From: Paenibacillus massiliensis subsp. panacisoli DSM 21345
Lineage (GTDB): Bacteria > Bacillota > Bacilli > Paenibacillales > Paenibacillaceae
Length of the DNA stretch: 64,000 nucleotides
NCBI RefSeq assembly: GCF_000426545.1
Contig: NZ_KE384534.1
Coordinates: 186,001 to 250,000, forward strand
Direction: 5' to 3'
The position numbers and the translations under genes are program-made. Below, one piece after another: positions 52,240 to 61,448 of the stretch (positions within the stretch are counted from its first letter, which is position 1; every line of letters starts with the position of its first letter). Below the pieces are notes generated by a model. The model was not told the origin of the DNA, did no database searches, and worked only from the letters and a program-made list of their open reading frames with translations.

Positions 52240-52687
52240 GCTGGATTGGTTCGAGGCCAAGCTGCAGGTCGGACTTGGGGATGACACTGTAGCAATTGAT
52301 ATGTAAGTTGGGTTCAGCTTCATCAGAGAGGCCAATAATGAGATAGGCGTATATCAACTGACCGAAGAGCTGCAGATCCCTCAGATCACGAGGAGATGGT
52401 GTAGGTGCGGATGAAGGGTGAGAATGGAATATACCCAGCATTCGGTTCTGATGCTGCATCGCAAGTCTAACCCAGGTGTGTGGCTCTAGCTCAAAATGGT
52501 GCAGCGGGTCAGGCGCTACGTTGCGAACGGGGAGGACCTCCTCGATTTGCATGCCGCCCGCTGCATATTTTCCAAGCAACACACCGCAAATTTCTGTCGG
52601 TTGGTGCTGCTGTGCCAGGTGCTTCAGCTGTGTGAGCATAGCATGATTCATCTGCACATGCGCTAGGCGCCGTAAGTGATTTGCCAT
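52226..52687 (-). CDS. JAMM/Mov34 (M67) family metallopeptidase
   Basis: 153 residues, a single MPN+ domain. The JAMM zinc motif is complete: E32 (TEICGVLLG), H88 and H90 (HSHP), S98 and D101. Bacterial members cleave isopeptide or C-terminal bonds, for example on small sulphur-carrier proteins. No ThiS/MoaD or E1-like gene is adjacent, so the target is unknown. The ATG at 52687 follows GAGGGG by six bases; the in-frame ATG at 52723 does not have a site. It shares 14 bases with the convergent exonuclease gene. Confidence 0.85.
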   Translation of the reverse strand: MANHLRRLAHVQMNHAMLTQLKHLAQQHQPTEICGVLLGKYAAGGMQIEEVLPVRNVAPDPLHHFELEPHTWVRLAMQHQNRMLGIFHSHPSSAPTPSPRDLRDLQLFGQLIYAYLIIGLSDEAEPNLHINCYSVIPKSDLQLGLEPIQLKHD

Positions 52688-52881
52688 GTTGTACCCCTCT
52701 CTTTTTTTTCTTGAAGGCTCCATACTTCATTTAGTATGGAGTCATTTTTTTATTAAAGGAATGGGCAGGATGATGTCAACATTCTTTTTATAATAGCATG
52801 TCACGAATATTCTTGTATGCTCATAGAAACGGGAGAGGCTGGGCATACTAGCTGGCGATCAAAAGTATGAGGAGAATTGCC

Positions 52882-53703
52882 ATGCTAACCAAGCGTCTGT
52901 CGATACACAATAAGGCTCCAGTTACTAAATGGTCCGTCTGTGTGCTACTCATTGGTATAAGTACTCTGGTATTCAGTAGACCTGTAGATGCTTATATAGC
53001 CCCGATAGTCTCAATAGCTGGGCAGTCATTCGGTGAAGTAATTAGTGATGATCATTCGCTTGGTCGAAGTGATTCAGAGGATGCCATCCCAGCTATTGAG
53101 CTCGGTAAGAGACGACATGCTAGTGCAAAAGAAGAGGGACACTCAGGGTCAAAGGATGAATTGCATCAAGCTCTGGGGAGTGCTGAACCAACTGCAGCTT
53201 TTGTGTGGGCAGGCCAACATGTTCCTGCTTTTGCGGCTCAAGGGAAGGAAGGCTTTATGCTGCAGCCCGGACAACAGGCTCCGTCCTTTCAGCTAGAAGG
53301 AATTAATGGGGACAGCTATTCTCTCTCAAATAAACCTGTTAAGCCTGTGCTGATTAATTTCTGGGCCTCCTGGTGTGATCCTTGTCGACTTGAGGCTCCG
53401 ATTCTGAATCGCCTGTACGATCAATATCATTCCAGGCTGGAGATCTTTGGGGTGAATGCCACAAAGTATGACCGCCAAAAGGATGCAAAGCAATTTGTCG
53501 CGTCTCTGGGCCTAAAATATCCGATATTAATGGATCAAAAGGGTGAGGTTTTCAGCACGTACAAGGGGATGGCCTTCCCGATGAGTATTCTTGTCGGTAC
53601 GGATGGCCGGGTTAAAGAGGTCATGCTGGGTATGTTCCATGAGGAGGAGCTGGAGGCTAGAATTCTAAAGGTGCTAGATGCTGAGAAACAGCTAGTACCT
53701 TGA
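52882..53703 (+). CDS. TlpA/ResA-like thioredoxin-fold protein, membrane-anchored
   Basis: 273 residues. N-terminal membrane helix (about 15-32), a poorly conserved linker of about 90 residues rich in Ser, Asp and His, then a TlpA-like redoxin domain (from GQQAPSFQLEG). The active site is WASWCDPCRLEAP. CDPC is less common than CEPC or CGPC. Extracellular; it probably reduces disulfides in cytochrome maturation or acts as a general thiol oxidoreductase. The ATG at 52882 has AGGAG seven bases upstream, better than the ATG at 52867. Confidence 0.85.
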   Translation: MLTKRLSIHNKAPVTKWSVCVLLIGISTLVFSRPVDAYIAPIVSIAGQSFGEVISDDHSLGRSDSEDAIPAIELGKRRHASAKEEGHSGSKDELHQALGSAEPTAAFVWAGQHVPAFAAQGKEGFMLQPGQQAPSFQLEGINGDSYSLSNKPVKPVLINFWASWCDPCRLEAPILNRLYDQYHSRLEIFGVNATKYDRQKDAKQFVASLGLKYPILMDQKGEVFSTYKGMAFPMSILVGTDGRVKEVMLGMFHEEELEARILKVLDAEKQLVP

Positions 53704-53724
53704 CCATGATCAAATGGGATGGAG

Positions 53725-53773
53725 AAAAAACAAGCCGAGAAAGCAAGGTACGTTCCTTGCCTCTCGGCTTGTT
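53725..53773. terminator. Terminator shared by cimA and the TlpA-like gene
   Basis: ACAAGCCGAG / CTCGGCTTGT with inner GCAAGG / CCTTGC. On the minus strand six U follow, so it mainly ends cimA. Confidence 0.78.
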
Positions 53774-53862
53774 GCTTGTATGTCACACAACTGCTACGGT
53801 CACAATTACTCGGATAGTCCATAATTACAACGCTGACATTGACTTAATGTAGAGATGGGCTA

Positions 53863-55485
53863 CTAGTGATTGACTATACCGCGCTTGTGGACGGACAGGT
53901 TCCCATCTTCGACTTCAGTAAGCTCTTCAGCCAGCAACGCATGACGGAAGCTGTCCACCAGCGCCTCCCAGCTCGCTTCGATGACGTTCCCTGATACACC
54001 GACTGTACTCCAAGCGTGCTCATAATTTTTGGATTCAATTAATACGCGTACCTTGGCTGCTGTGGCATCATTCTCATCCAGAACACGCACCTTATAGTCA
54101 GACAGGTGCATCTCGCGAAGAGAAGGGAAGTATTGAACCAATGCTTTACGCAGTGCGTTATCGAGTGCATTTACGGGTCCGTTACCTTCTGCGGCAGTGT
54201 AAACGCTGGTTCCTCCAACATTCAGCTTAACGAACGCTTCAGAGACTGTTGGCCGGCCAGCAGACTTTTCCACTAGCATCTTGAAGGATTCGAAGGCGAA
54301 CAGCTCCTTGACCTCTCCACTAGCTTCACGAATTAGCAGCTCCAATGATGCATCTGCCCCTTCGAACTGGTAACCCTGATGCTCCAGATCCTTGATCCGG
54401 TCAATGACGCCCCGAGTATCCGGACTGGTCGGGTCCAGTTCAATGCCCATGTCCTTCGCTTTGGACAGAATATTGCTCTGACCAGCCAGCTCGGATACGA
54501 GGATTCGCTGCTTATTCCCGACTAATTCAGGTGCAATGTGCTCATAGGTACGGGAGTCGCGCATAATGGCGGATACATGAATACCTCCCTTGTGAGCAAA
54601 CGAAGCATTACCAACGTAAGGCTGGTTCACAGGCATGTTCACATTTGCGACTTCGCTGATGTAACGAGCCGTGTTGGTGAGCTGCTTCAAACGCTCCTCC
54701 GGGATACAGTCATAGCCAAGCTTGAGTTGCAGATTCGGAATGACAGAGCACAGATTCGCATTTCCACAACGTTCACCCAGACCATTGATGGTCCCCTGTA
54801 CCTGTCTGGCCCCTGCTTGCACGGCACTTAGCGTGTTGGCTACAGCAAGCTCACAGTCATTGTGGGTATGCACGCCGAGATGAGCAGTCGTGAGCTGTCC
54901 AGTCAGCTTGGTTACGATGTCATGCACCTCATGAGGCATGGTGCCTCCGTTGGTATCACACATAACGACCCAGTCAGCTCCAGCCTCCTCAGCCTTCTTC
55001 ATAACTGCTGCCGCATACTCTGGATTGTGCTTGAAGCCATCAAAAAAATGCTCAGCATCGAAAATGACCTCCATGCCTCCTTGCTTCAGGAAGGCGATCG
55101 AATCATGAATCATGGCCAAATTCTCCTCCAGGGTGGTCTGAAGGGCGGTGTGCACGTGGAAATCCCAGGATTTGCCGACCAAGGTGGCGACTTGTGCCCC
55201 CGACTCCAGAATCCGTTGAAGATTGGCATCCTGTGCTGCTATGCTGTCCTTGCGACGTGTGCTTCCAAAGGCGACAATTTTGGCATCCAGTCGGAGTTCC
55301 TGAACTCGTTTGAAAAATTCAATGTCTTTACTGTTGCTTCCCGGAATTCCGCCCTCAATATAATGAACACCGAGTTCATTGAGCTTCTTGGCAATCTTCA
55401 GTTTGTCGTCAGCCGAGAGGCTGATGCCCTCCCCTTGTGTTCCGTCACGTAGGGTGGTGTCAAAAATAGAAATAACCCTTGACAT
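53863..55485 (-). CDS. cimA: (R)-citramalate synthase
   Basis: 540 residues. LeuA/CimA-like TIM barrel with FDTTLRDGTQGEG at the start, GVHTHNDCELAVAN metal and catalytic residues, GTINGLGERCGNANL, then the C-terminal LeuA-type dimer/regulatory domain (from about 400). It joins acetyl-CoA and pyruvate to give citramalate, a threonine-independent route to isoleucine. The length and the sequence GEGISLSADDKLKIAKKL mark CimA rather than LeuA. The second ATG (55485) is six bases from AAGGAGG. Promoter at 55576-55604. Confidence 0.94.
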   Translation of the reverse strand: MSRVISIFDTTLRDGTQGEGISLSADDKLKIAKKLNELGVHYIEGGIPGSNSKDIEFFKRVQELRLDAKIVAFGSTRRKDSIAAQDANLQRILESGAQVATLVGKSWDFHVHTALQTTLEENLAMIHDSIAFLKQGGMEVIFDAEHFFDGFKHNPEYAAAVMKKAEEAGADWVVMCDTNGGTMPHEVHDIVTKLTGQLTTAHLGVHTHNDCELAVANTLSAVQAGARQVQGTINGLGERCGNANLCSVIPNLQLKLGYDCIPEERLKQLTNTARYISEVANVNMPVNQPYVGNASFAHKGGIHVSAIMRDSRTYEHIAPELVGNKQRILVSELAGQSNILSKAKDMGIELDPTSPDTRGVIDRIKDLEHQGYQFEGADASLELLIREASGEVKELFAFESFKMLVEKSAGRPTVSEAFVKLNVGGTSVYTAAEGNGPVNALDNALRKALVQYFPSLREMHLSDYKVRVLDENDATAAKVRVLIESKNYEHAWSTVGVSGNVIEASWEALVDSFRHALLAEELTEVEDGNLSVHKRGIVNH

Positions 55486-55575
55486 CATGTTCCTCCTTGG
55501 AGATTGGCATGCAGCAGATCGCGTGGAAAATTCTGCTGTACAGCGTTTGTGTGTTAAAGAATTTTATAATTTTCG

Positions 55576-55604
55576 ATTATACCAAGTAATTACGGAAAGT
55601 GTAA
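55576..55604 (-). promoter_or_regulatory. Promoter of cimA
   Basis: On the minus strand TTACAC (55599-55604), 17 bases, TATAAT (55576-55581). Leader about 84 bases; no T-box features (no AGGGTGGNACCGCG-like sequence). Confidence 0.7.
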
Positions 55605-55719
55605 CATAAATTCAGTAATTTAGGGGGACAATGCTCAGAAGATTGTGTACAATAGTGCTTATGGGAACAAAGTGCGAACAGATGCAAGTTCAGAAACTGA
55701 CAATAAAGAAGGGATGCAT

Positions 55720-57000
55720 GTGAGGAACGTCAGCGATTATTATCCCAAGGACGGACGGGTCATCCTGCATGTTGATATGAACGCTTTTTATTGCTCTGTG
55801 CACGCCGCAGAGGAGCCTGAGGTCTATAAAGGACGGCCTACGGCGGTTGCTGGCAGCAGCGAGCTGCGCAGGGGGATTATTGTTACCTGCTCATATGAGG
55901 CCCGCAAATACGGCGTTACTACAGGCATGGTCGTGCGAGAGGCGCTGCGACTCTGTCCTCAGCTCACGCTGATCAGGCCGAACTTCCAGCTCTACCGTCA
56001 GTATTCCAAGGCATTTATGAATATAGCCTACTCCTACACCCCGCTGCTGGAGGCTACGTCTATTGATGAATGCTATTTGGATATCAGCGGCTCAAGCCAG
56101 TTCGGCACGCCAGTCGAGATTGCTGAGGCGATGCAGCAGCGAATCCAGGATGAGCTGGGCCTTCCTTGCTCTATAGGCATTGCACCTAACAAGCTGCTGG
56201 CCAAGATGGGCTCAGATATGAAGAAGCCTAATGGGATTACCATCCTCAGGCTGCGGGATGTGCCTCGTGTGCTGTGGCCATTACCATGCTCACAGCTGTT
56301 CGGGATTGGACGCAAGACGGCTGACAAGCTACTGCGCATGAATATCCGTACGATCGGAGAGCTGGCGGTAGCTGAGGAGAAGCTGCTCATCGAGCAGTTC
56401 GGGGTGAATGGATCGTGGATGAAGCTTGCGTCTAATGGAATAAGCCATTCTCCCGTGAACCCGGTCCGCGAGCCGAATAAATCCATTGGACATGCGACGA
56501 CACTTCCGCTGGATGTCAACAAACCTGAGGATATTCGGCGCATACTGCTGAACATTAGTGATCAGGTAGCTCGCCGCTTGCGAAGACAGGGACTGCTTGC
56601 AGGCGGAGTCCAACTCACGATGCGTACACCCGAGATGAAGACCTATACGCGATCGCATACGCTGGAGACGCACACCGAGGATGCGGAGCAGATTTATAAG
56701 GAGGCCTGCAGGCTGTACCAGCAGCATTGGAACAGCGACAAGCCCGTGCGTCTTCTCGGAATTACTCTCCAGCAGCTGATTCCCAAGGAGGAGGCAGCCG
56801 TACAGCTTGACCTATTTAGCTATGATAAGGCCCCTAAGAAGGAGAGTCTCATCAAGGTGATGGATACATTAAGGGACAAATTCGGAGAGAGCGCCGTGCT
56901 TACCGCTGGTATGCTGGGAGATGATCCATCCGTGCTGCTGCGTAATCCAAAGCTGCGAGGAACCTCGCTGCAGAAGGACAATCTGGAGACACCAGGATAA
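55720..57000 (+). CDS. dinB: DNA polymerase IV (Y-family)
   Basis: 426 residues. Palm motifs HVDMNAFYCSVHAAEEP and TSIDECYLDIS hold the catalytic Asp and Glu residues. A helix-hairpin-helix segment (GIGRKTADKL) and a little-finger domain follow. Near the C-terminus AVQLDLFSY is a canonical beta-clamp binding motif. Translesion synthesis. The GTG at 55720 has AAAGAAGGG six bases upstream; ATG 55714 is too close. No convincing LexA box was found upstream (CGAAC and GTTC are eight bases apart, not four). Confidence 0.93.
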   Translation: MRNVSDYYPKDGRVILHVDMNAFYCSVHAAEEPEVYKGRPTAVAGSSELRRGIIVTCSYEARKYGVTTGMVVREALRLCPQLTLIRPNFQLYRQYSKAFMNIAYSYTPLLEATSIDECYLDISGSSQFGTPVEIAEAMQQRIQDELGLPCSIGIAPNKLLAKMGSDMKKPNGITILRLRDVPRVLWPLPCSQLFGIGRKTADKLLRMNIRTIGELAVAEEKLLIEQFGVNGSWMKLASNGISHSPVNPVREPNKSIGHATTLPLDVNKPEDIRRILLNISDQVARRLRRQGLLAGGVQLTMRTPEMKTYTRSHTLETHTEDAEQIYKEACRLYQQHWNSDKPVRLLGITLQQLIPKEEAAVQLDLFSYDKAPKKESLIKVMDTLRDKFGESAVLTAGMLGDDPSVLLRNPKLRGTSLQKDNLETPG

Positions 57001-57141
57001 GGTTTGTACAGAAATCAATTGAATTTATAAGTCTATTGTATTAGAATGTTGTAGATAGAGTGTTCAAAAATAGTTAGATTGCCGGACCGGCATCGCACGG
57101 AGCAATGTAGATCTGGCTTTATTTATAGGAGGAAGAGAGCT

Positions 57142-57378
57142 ATGGCTAAGTACACTTGGGTAGAGAAGGATACCTGTATTGCTTGCGGCGCTTGTGGCGC
57201 TACTGCACCAGACATTTATGACTATGATGATGAAGGTCTGGCAGAGGTAATTTTCAATGGCGATGAGAATAGAGGCGTAATCGCTATTGATGAAGACATG
57301 TATGATGATATGCAGGATGCATGTGATGGCTGCCCTACAGATTCCATCAAGATTGCTGACGAGCCTTTCAACAAATAA
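57142..57378 (+). CDS. Ferredoxin
   Basis: 78 residues, acidic. One 4Fe-4S cluster: CIACGACGA (three Cys in CxxCxxC, residues 12, 15 and 18) and CDGCP, of which the last Cys-Pro gives the fourth ligand. This matches Bacillus-type monocluster ferredoxins (Fer) that supply low-potential electrons to P450 or biosynthetic enzymes. ATG with AGGAGG nine bases upstream. Terminator at 57415-57452. Confidence 0.95.
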   Translation: MAKYTWVEKDTCIACGACGATAPDIYDYDDEGLAEVIFNGDENRGVIAIDEDMYDDMQDACDGCPTDSIKIADEPFNK

Positions 57379-57414
57379 GAGCTTAACTGTTCATTACGAT
57401 CAGTGTGTAAGGAT

Positions 57415-57452
57415 AAGACATCTTTTGCCAAGCGGCGAGGGGTGTCTTTTTG
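57415..57452 (+). terminator. Terminator of the ferredoxin gene
   Basis: AAGACATC / GGTGTCTT (one G-U) with inner GCC / GGC, then six T. The rest of 57379-57736 shows no further gene or known element. Confidence 0.7.
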
Positions 57453-57736
57453 CTTATGGAAATTCAGGCGCTTGTGACCGATATACTGATATAGAGGTAT
57501 TTTTAGATAAAAGAATTTATAATTCTTTAGTGGGCTGAACCATTCGATTATCGCAAGAAAAACATCCATTAAACGCAGTCTGTCTTCTGAGAAAGCACCT
57601 CGATAGACGTTTTTCCTATGAACCGGGACTACAATCCATACGTCCTTCAGTAAGGATATACAGGACATGAATACGAATAGGAAAGTTATCAGCATACATA
57701 GCATATCTAAGCCTGAAGTGGTCGTGGAGGTCGATT

Positions 57737-59176
57737 ATGAACAATCCGAATGAGTTGAAAGCGTATGTAAAAAAGCATCCTGACAATAAAATGGGATGGT
57801 ATCTGCTGGGGAAGGAATATGAGCGCAGCGGGCAGGCCGGGAAGGCCAATTATTGCTTCAATCGGTCGGGGGAAGTATTCGAGGCCTTCGAGCGTAAGCA
57901 GGTTCCGGCTGACGTCCTGCTGGATTATCAGAACAAGCTGGAAGAGATGGCCAAGGAAAAGGCTCGAAAGCATACCCGTTATCGTAAAATGCTGGTGGCG
58001 TGTATCCTGCTGCTCCTCATGCTCGTTCCGTCATCTTATGCGCCTGGTCTTGCTCGATTCCTGAGCGAGACAGCCTTAACGGCGGAGAGCGGATCAACCC
58101 GTCCGAATGATACGGAAGTAGCAGTGCCTGCGGGAACAACATCAGGGGGGAAGGGAGGAGCCGGCGCTGGATTGGACATGCCTGCTGAGGCGTTCACAGC
58201 TATCAATTCGGCCAAAGGCAAGGATGGAGCTCGCATCATCAGCCTGCTGAAGAGGCAAGGCTCGCTGCCGGAGCAGACCATTGTCCTTGGTATGAGAGAA
58301 GACAGTGGCTGGCTCCTCTGGGATCGACAGCTGAAGCCTGCTGTCACATTAACCAAGGCAGGTGAGGGACGGACTGAGGTTCAGTCCTATGACCCGGAGC
58401 AATGCAGCTGTGAGCCGCCTTCCCCTTCCATATCTACTGCGAAGGTAGCTGCCTGGTCAGTTGGACAGGAGGAGCTTGCGGTGCTAAGTAGTGCGATGAT
58501 GGCATACCGAACAAAGCACGGCAAGCTGCCCGAGAGTGCTGGTGAGATGATGGGCGATTTTCCAAATAATCTGTTATACGGAACTACACCTGCAATGGAG
58601 ACGGCTTTCAAGCCGATCTATCGGCAGTTGGCTGCACGGGAGCAGAGCCCGGGGGTATCAGTCCAGCCTGATGGAGATGCGCTCCAGCATCCCACGCTCG
58701 CTGCGACGCTTGACGCACAACCTTTCTTTGATGAACCGCTACGTATCGTCGTGGATAAGTCCAAGCATCGGTTAGCTGTGGTTAGCGGGGACGTGCTGAT
58801 CAGGAATTACAGGGTTGGTCTGGGAGGAGACAAGACACCAGAGGGAACATTCGTCATCTCCGATAAGGTTGTTAACCCAAACGGAAAATCGAACGGGGAG
58901 TTCGGCAGCAGAGGCATGCAGCTCTCGGATACGAATTATGCCATCCATGGTACGAATGAGCCGAATAGCATCGAGAAGGATGAATCACTCGGATGTATCC
59001 GCATGACCAAGGCGGATGTAGAGGAGCTATTTGCACTTGTACCAGCCGGTACGTCAGTTGAGATTTTGCAAGGGGCGGGGCTGCCCGATGAGGTGCGTGC
59101 CCCCGAAATCCGGTACACCAGCAAACCGATGGGTGACCAGACTAACCCCCGCAAGGTCTATCACTGGCTTCACTGA
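57737..59176 (+). CDS. L,D-transpeptidase (YkuD) with cytosolic helical N-terminus
   Basis: 479 residues. The N-terminal 80 residues are cytosolic and TPR-like (NPNELKAYVKKHPDNKMGWYLLGKEYERSGQAGKANYCFNRS). A membrane helix follows (about 85-100), then a low-complexity spacer and an extracellular YkuD domain from about 335. The catalytic motif is complete: HGTNEPNSIEKDESLGCIRM with the nucleophile Cys at about 419. It forms 3-3 peptidoglycan cross-links or anchors proteins. GTGGAGG lies six bases before the ATG. The last seven bases overlap the convergent small gene. Confidence 0.88.
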   Translation: MNNPNELKAYVKKHPDNKMGWYLLGKEYERSGQAGKANYCFNRSGEVFEAFERKQVPADVLLDYQNKLEEMAKEKARKHTRYRKMLVACILLLLMLVPSSYAPGLARFLSETALTAESGSTRPNDTEVAVPAGTTSGGKGGAGAGLDMPAEAFTAINSAKGKDGARIISLLKRQGSLPEQTIVLGMREDSGWLLWDRQLKPAVTLTKAGEGRTEVQSYDPEQCSCEPPSPSISTAKVAAWSVGQEELAVLSSAMMAYRTKHGKLPESAGEMMGDFPNNLLYGTTPAMETAFKPIYRQLAAREQSPGVSVQPDGDALQHPTLAATLDAQPFFDEPLRIVVDKSKHRLAVVSGDVLIRNYRVGLGGDKTPEGTFVISDKVVNPNGKSNGEFGSRGMQLSDTNYAIHGTNEPNSIEKDESLGCIRMTKADVEELFALVPAGTSVEILQGAGLPDEVRAPEIRYTSKPMGDQTNPRKVYHWLH

Positions 59177-59316
59177 ACCGCGCGATTGGCCAGCAGTATA
59201 ACGATAACGATTAACAACACGAGCCCGACGAAGCTGGCCGCAGTCCACATGATGGCCTTGCGGTTCACTTCCTCCTTTTTCTTCTGCATGGTAGGTGGCT
59301 TGCGTTTCACAGACAT
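59170..59316 (-). CDS. Small single-pass membrane protein
   Basis: 48 residues: a basic, Lys/Arg-rich N-terminus (MSVKRKPPTMQKKKEEVNRK) and one C-terminal membrane helix (AIMWTAASFVGLVLLIVIVILLA). Tail-anchored layout. No family is recognised. The ATG at 59316 follows AGAAGGG by six bases; a longer in-frame start (59388) lacks a site. It overlaps the L,D-transpeptidase 3' end by seven bases. Confidence 0.65.
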   Translation of the reverse strand: MSVKRKPPTMQKKKEEVNRKAIMWTAASFVGLVLLIVIVILLANRAVQ

Positions 59317-59503
59317 CGGATACCCTTCTTTCTTGTGATAGGTCAATATAACATCATTGTAAACGCTTTGCAGACAGGCTTTCAACAACGAACCTGTGAA
59401 TTACAGTGATTGAAATGACTTTCTTTTTCCATTAGAAAAAGCTAAACTGTTTCTTAGAAGTCTTGTTCCCGTGGGGAGCAAGACGGATTAGAACGGAGTG
59501 GAT

Positions 59504-60601
59504 GAGTTGCTGTATCAAAATTTTGCGAAACCCTTCTTTTTTAAAATGGACCCCGAACGGGCCCATCATGTGGTGATGGATGGCATGAGGCAAGCTGCAC
59601 GGCTGCCTGGCGGAGCATCCCTGCTGCGAGCAATGTACGGTGTCAAGGAAACGGACGATATGGCTCAGGAGCTGTGGGGACTACATTTCCCCAATCCCAT
59701 TGGTCTTGCGGCAGGCTTGGACAAGAATGCCGAGGCCGTGGAGGGCTTCTCTTCGATTGGCTTCGGATTCATGGAGGTAGGTACAGTAACTCCGCTTGCA
59801 CAGCCTGGCAATGAGCTACCTCGCCTGTTCCGTCTTCCACCAGATCGCGCGCTGATTAACCGTATGGGCTTCAATAATGAAGGGACCCAGCAGATGGCCA
59901 GCAGGCTGTCAGCGTTGTACGAACATAGAATTCCCGTCGCCGTGAATATCGGCAAAAATAAGATTACCCCCAATGATGAGGCATATAAGGATTATGAGAA
60001 ATGTATTTCCTCATTATACCCGTATGCTGATTTTTTTGTGGTCAATATCAGTTCTCCGAATACACCGGATCTGCGCAAGCTACAGCATGGTGATGATTTG
60101 AGCATTTTGCTGCAAGCCGTGAAGAAGCAGATGAATGTAGAAGCTGAGCGCTATGGCAAGGCAAAAGCAGTATTGGTCAAAATTGCGCCGGATGTCACAG
60201 ACGAAGAGCTTGAATATATGACTGCGGCTATCAAGGATAGTGGTGTAGACGGAATTATCGCTACGAACACGACAATCTCCAGAGATGGACTCACGCATCC
60301 CAATGCCAAGGAGACCGGCGGTCTGAGCGGCATTCCAGTGCGCGAGCGCTCAACAGAGGTCATTCGCAAGGTGTACCGCCAGACGGGAGGCAAGCTGCCC
60401 ATTATTGGCGTCGGCGGTGTATTCGATAGTCAGGATGCATACGATAAAATAAGAGCAGGGGCAAGCCTGGTCGAGATCTACACAGCTCTGATCTATGAAG
60501 GTCCGGGAGTGAACCGTGCTATTATCAGTGGGCTGCGTGAGCTGCTGAGACGTGACGGTTATTCTCATATCCGTGAGGCGGTAGGAGCTGATCATAACTA
60601 G
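59504..60601 (+). CDS. pyrD: Dihydroorotate dehydrogenase, quinone type (class 2)
   Basis: 365 residues. The N-terminal helical extension MLYQNFAKPFFFKMDPERAHHVVMDGM is the membrane-associating part of class 2 enzymes. The FMN barrel has GLAAGLDKNAEAV, NRMGFNNEG and NISSPNTPDLR, where Ser serves as the base as in class 2. It transfers electrons from dihydroorotate to the quinone pool in UMP synthesis. TTG 59504 has GGAG eight bases upstream and gives the usual MLY start. No other pyr genes are nearby. relQ follows 32 bases later. Confidence 0.92.
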   Translation, partial: ELLYQNFAKPFFFKMDPERAHHVVMDGMRQAARLPGGASLLRAMYGVKETDDMAQELWGLHFPNPIGLAAGLDKNAEAVEGFSSIGFGFMEVGTVTPLAQPGNELPRLFRLPPDRALINRMGFNNEGTQQMASRLSALYEHRIPVAVNIGKNKITPNDEAYKDYEKCISSLYPYADFFVVNISSPNTPDLRKLQHGDDLSILLQAVKKQMNVEAERYGKAKAVLVKIAPDVTDEELEYMTAAIKDSGVDGIIATNTTISRDGLTHPNAKETGGLSGIPVRERSTEVIRKVYRQTGGKLPIIGVGGVFDSQDAYDKIRAGASLVEIYTALIYEGPGVNRAIISGLRELLRRDGYSHIREAVGADHN

Positions 60602-60633
60602 GCTGGAAGGATAGACAGGAGGCAAGGAGATTT

Positions 60634-61446
60634 ATGGACGGAAGAGATTGGGGAACATTTTTGCTCCCGTACGAGCAGACCGTCGAAGAGCTGAAGGTGA
60701 AGTTCAAGACGATGCGTGCGGAATTGAAAAAGCGTGAGGAGTATGCACCGATTGAATTTGTAACTGGTCGTGTGAAGAAAATCTCCAGCATTCTAGACAA
60801 GGCTGATCGACTACAGGTGCCACTCGATCAGATCGAGCAGGGCATCGAGGATATAGCCGGTATCCGGATTATGTGTCAATTTGCGGAGGATATCCGCAGG
60901 GTGGCTGAATACATCCGACGGCGTAAGGACCTCACTGTCCTCTATGAGAAGGATTACATCACTAATTATAAAGAGAGCGGCTATCGCAGCTTCCATATGA
61001 TTATTAAGTACCCAGTACAGACTGCGCTAGGACAGAAGATTGTGCTGGCTGAAATCCAAATTCGCACCCTCGCAATGAACTTCTGGGCTACCATCGAGCA
61101 TTCACTTAGCTACAAATATAGAGAGAGCTTGCCTGAAGAGATGAGAAATCGTCTGAAGAAAGCGGCTGAGGCGGCCTTTATACTCGATAATGAAATGTCA
61201 GCCATTCGTCTGGAGATTCTAGATGCGCAGAAGGCGTTCGAGGATGATGCGAATATCGTCTCCAAAGTGCTTGCAGTCATGCACAGGCTGTATTTCCATC
61301 ACAAGGTGAGTGAAGCGATTGAAGCACAGCAGCGCTTCAATGAGCTATGGGTGCAGCGTGATATGGACGGCATGAAGAAGCTGTTTGACGATATCCGGGA
61401 GATGCTGGATCAGGGGAAAAATGAAGAGGAACGGGACGAGGTATAG
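60634..61446 (+). CDS. relQ: Small alarmone synthetase, (p)ppGpp synthase
   Basis: 270 residues, no hydrolase or regulatory domains. The synthetase core has VTGRVKKISSILDKADR, the IEDIAGIRIMCQF segment, KESGYRSFHMI and EIQIRTLAMNFWATIEHSLSYKY, the RelQ (SasB/YjbM) pattern. It transfers pyrophosphate from ATP to GDP or GTP. About 50 residues longer than B. subtilis SasB at the C-terminus, and charged. ATG with AAGGAG four bases upstream. Downstream gene overlaps closely (two bases between stop and start), pointing to an operon with pyrD and DUF309. Confidence 0.92.
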   Translation: MDGRDWGTFLLPYEQTVEELKVKFKTMRAELKKREEYAPIEFVTGRVKKISSILDKADRLQVPLDQIEQGIEDIAGIRIMCQFAEDIRRVAEYIRRRKDLTVLYEKDYITNYKESGYRSFHMIIKYPVQTALGQKIVLAEIQIRTLAMNFWATIEHSLSYKYRESLPEEMRNRLKKAAEAAFILDNEMSAIRLEILDAQKAFEDDANIVSKVLAVMHRLYFHHKVSEAIEAQQRFNELWVQRDMDGMKKLFDDIREMLDQGKNEEERDEV

Positions 61447-61448
61447 TT

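Noticed and set aside
55486..55575. T-box leader before cimA
   Set aside because: The leader is about 84 bases, too short for a T-box, and lacks the conserved T-box sequence.
55670..55690. Possible LexA/SOS box before dinB (CGAAC ... GTTC)
   Set aside because: The half-sites are eight bases apart, whereas the Gram-positive LexA box needs four.
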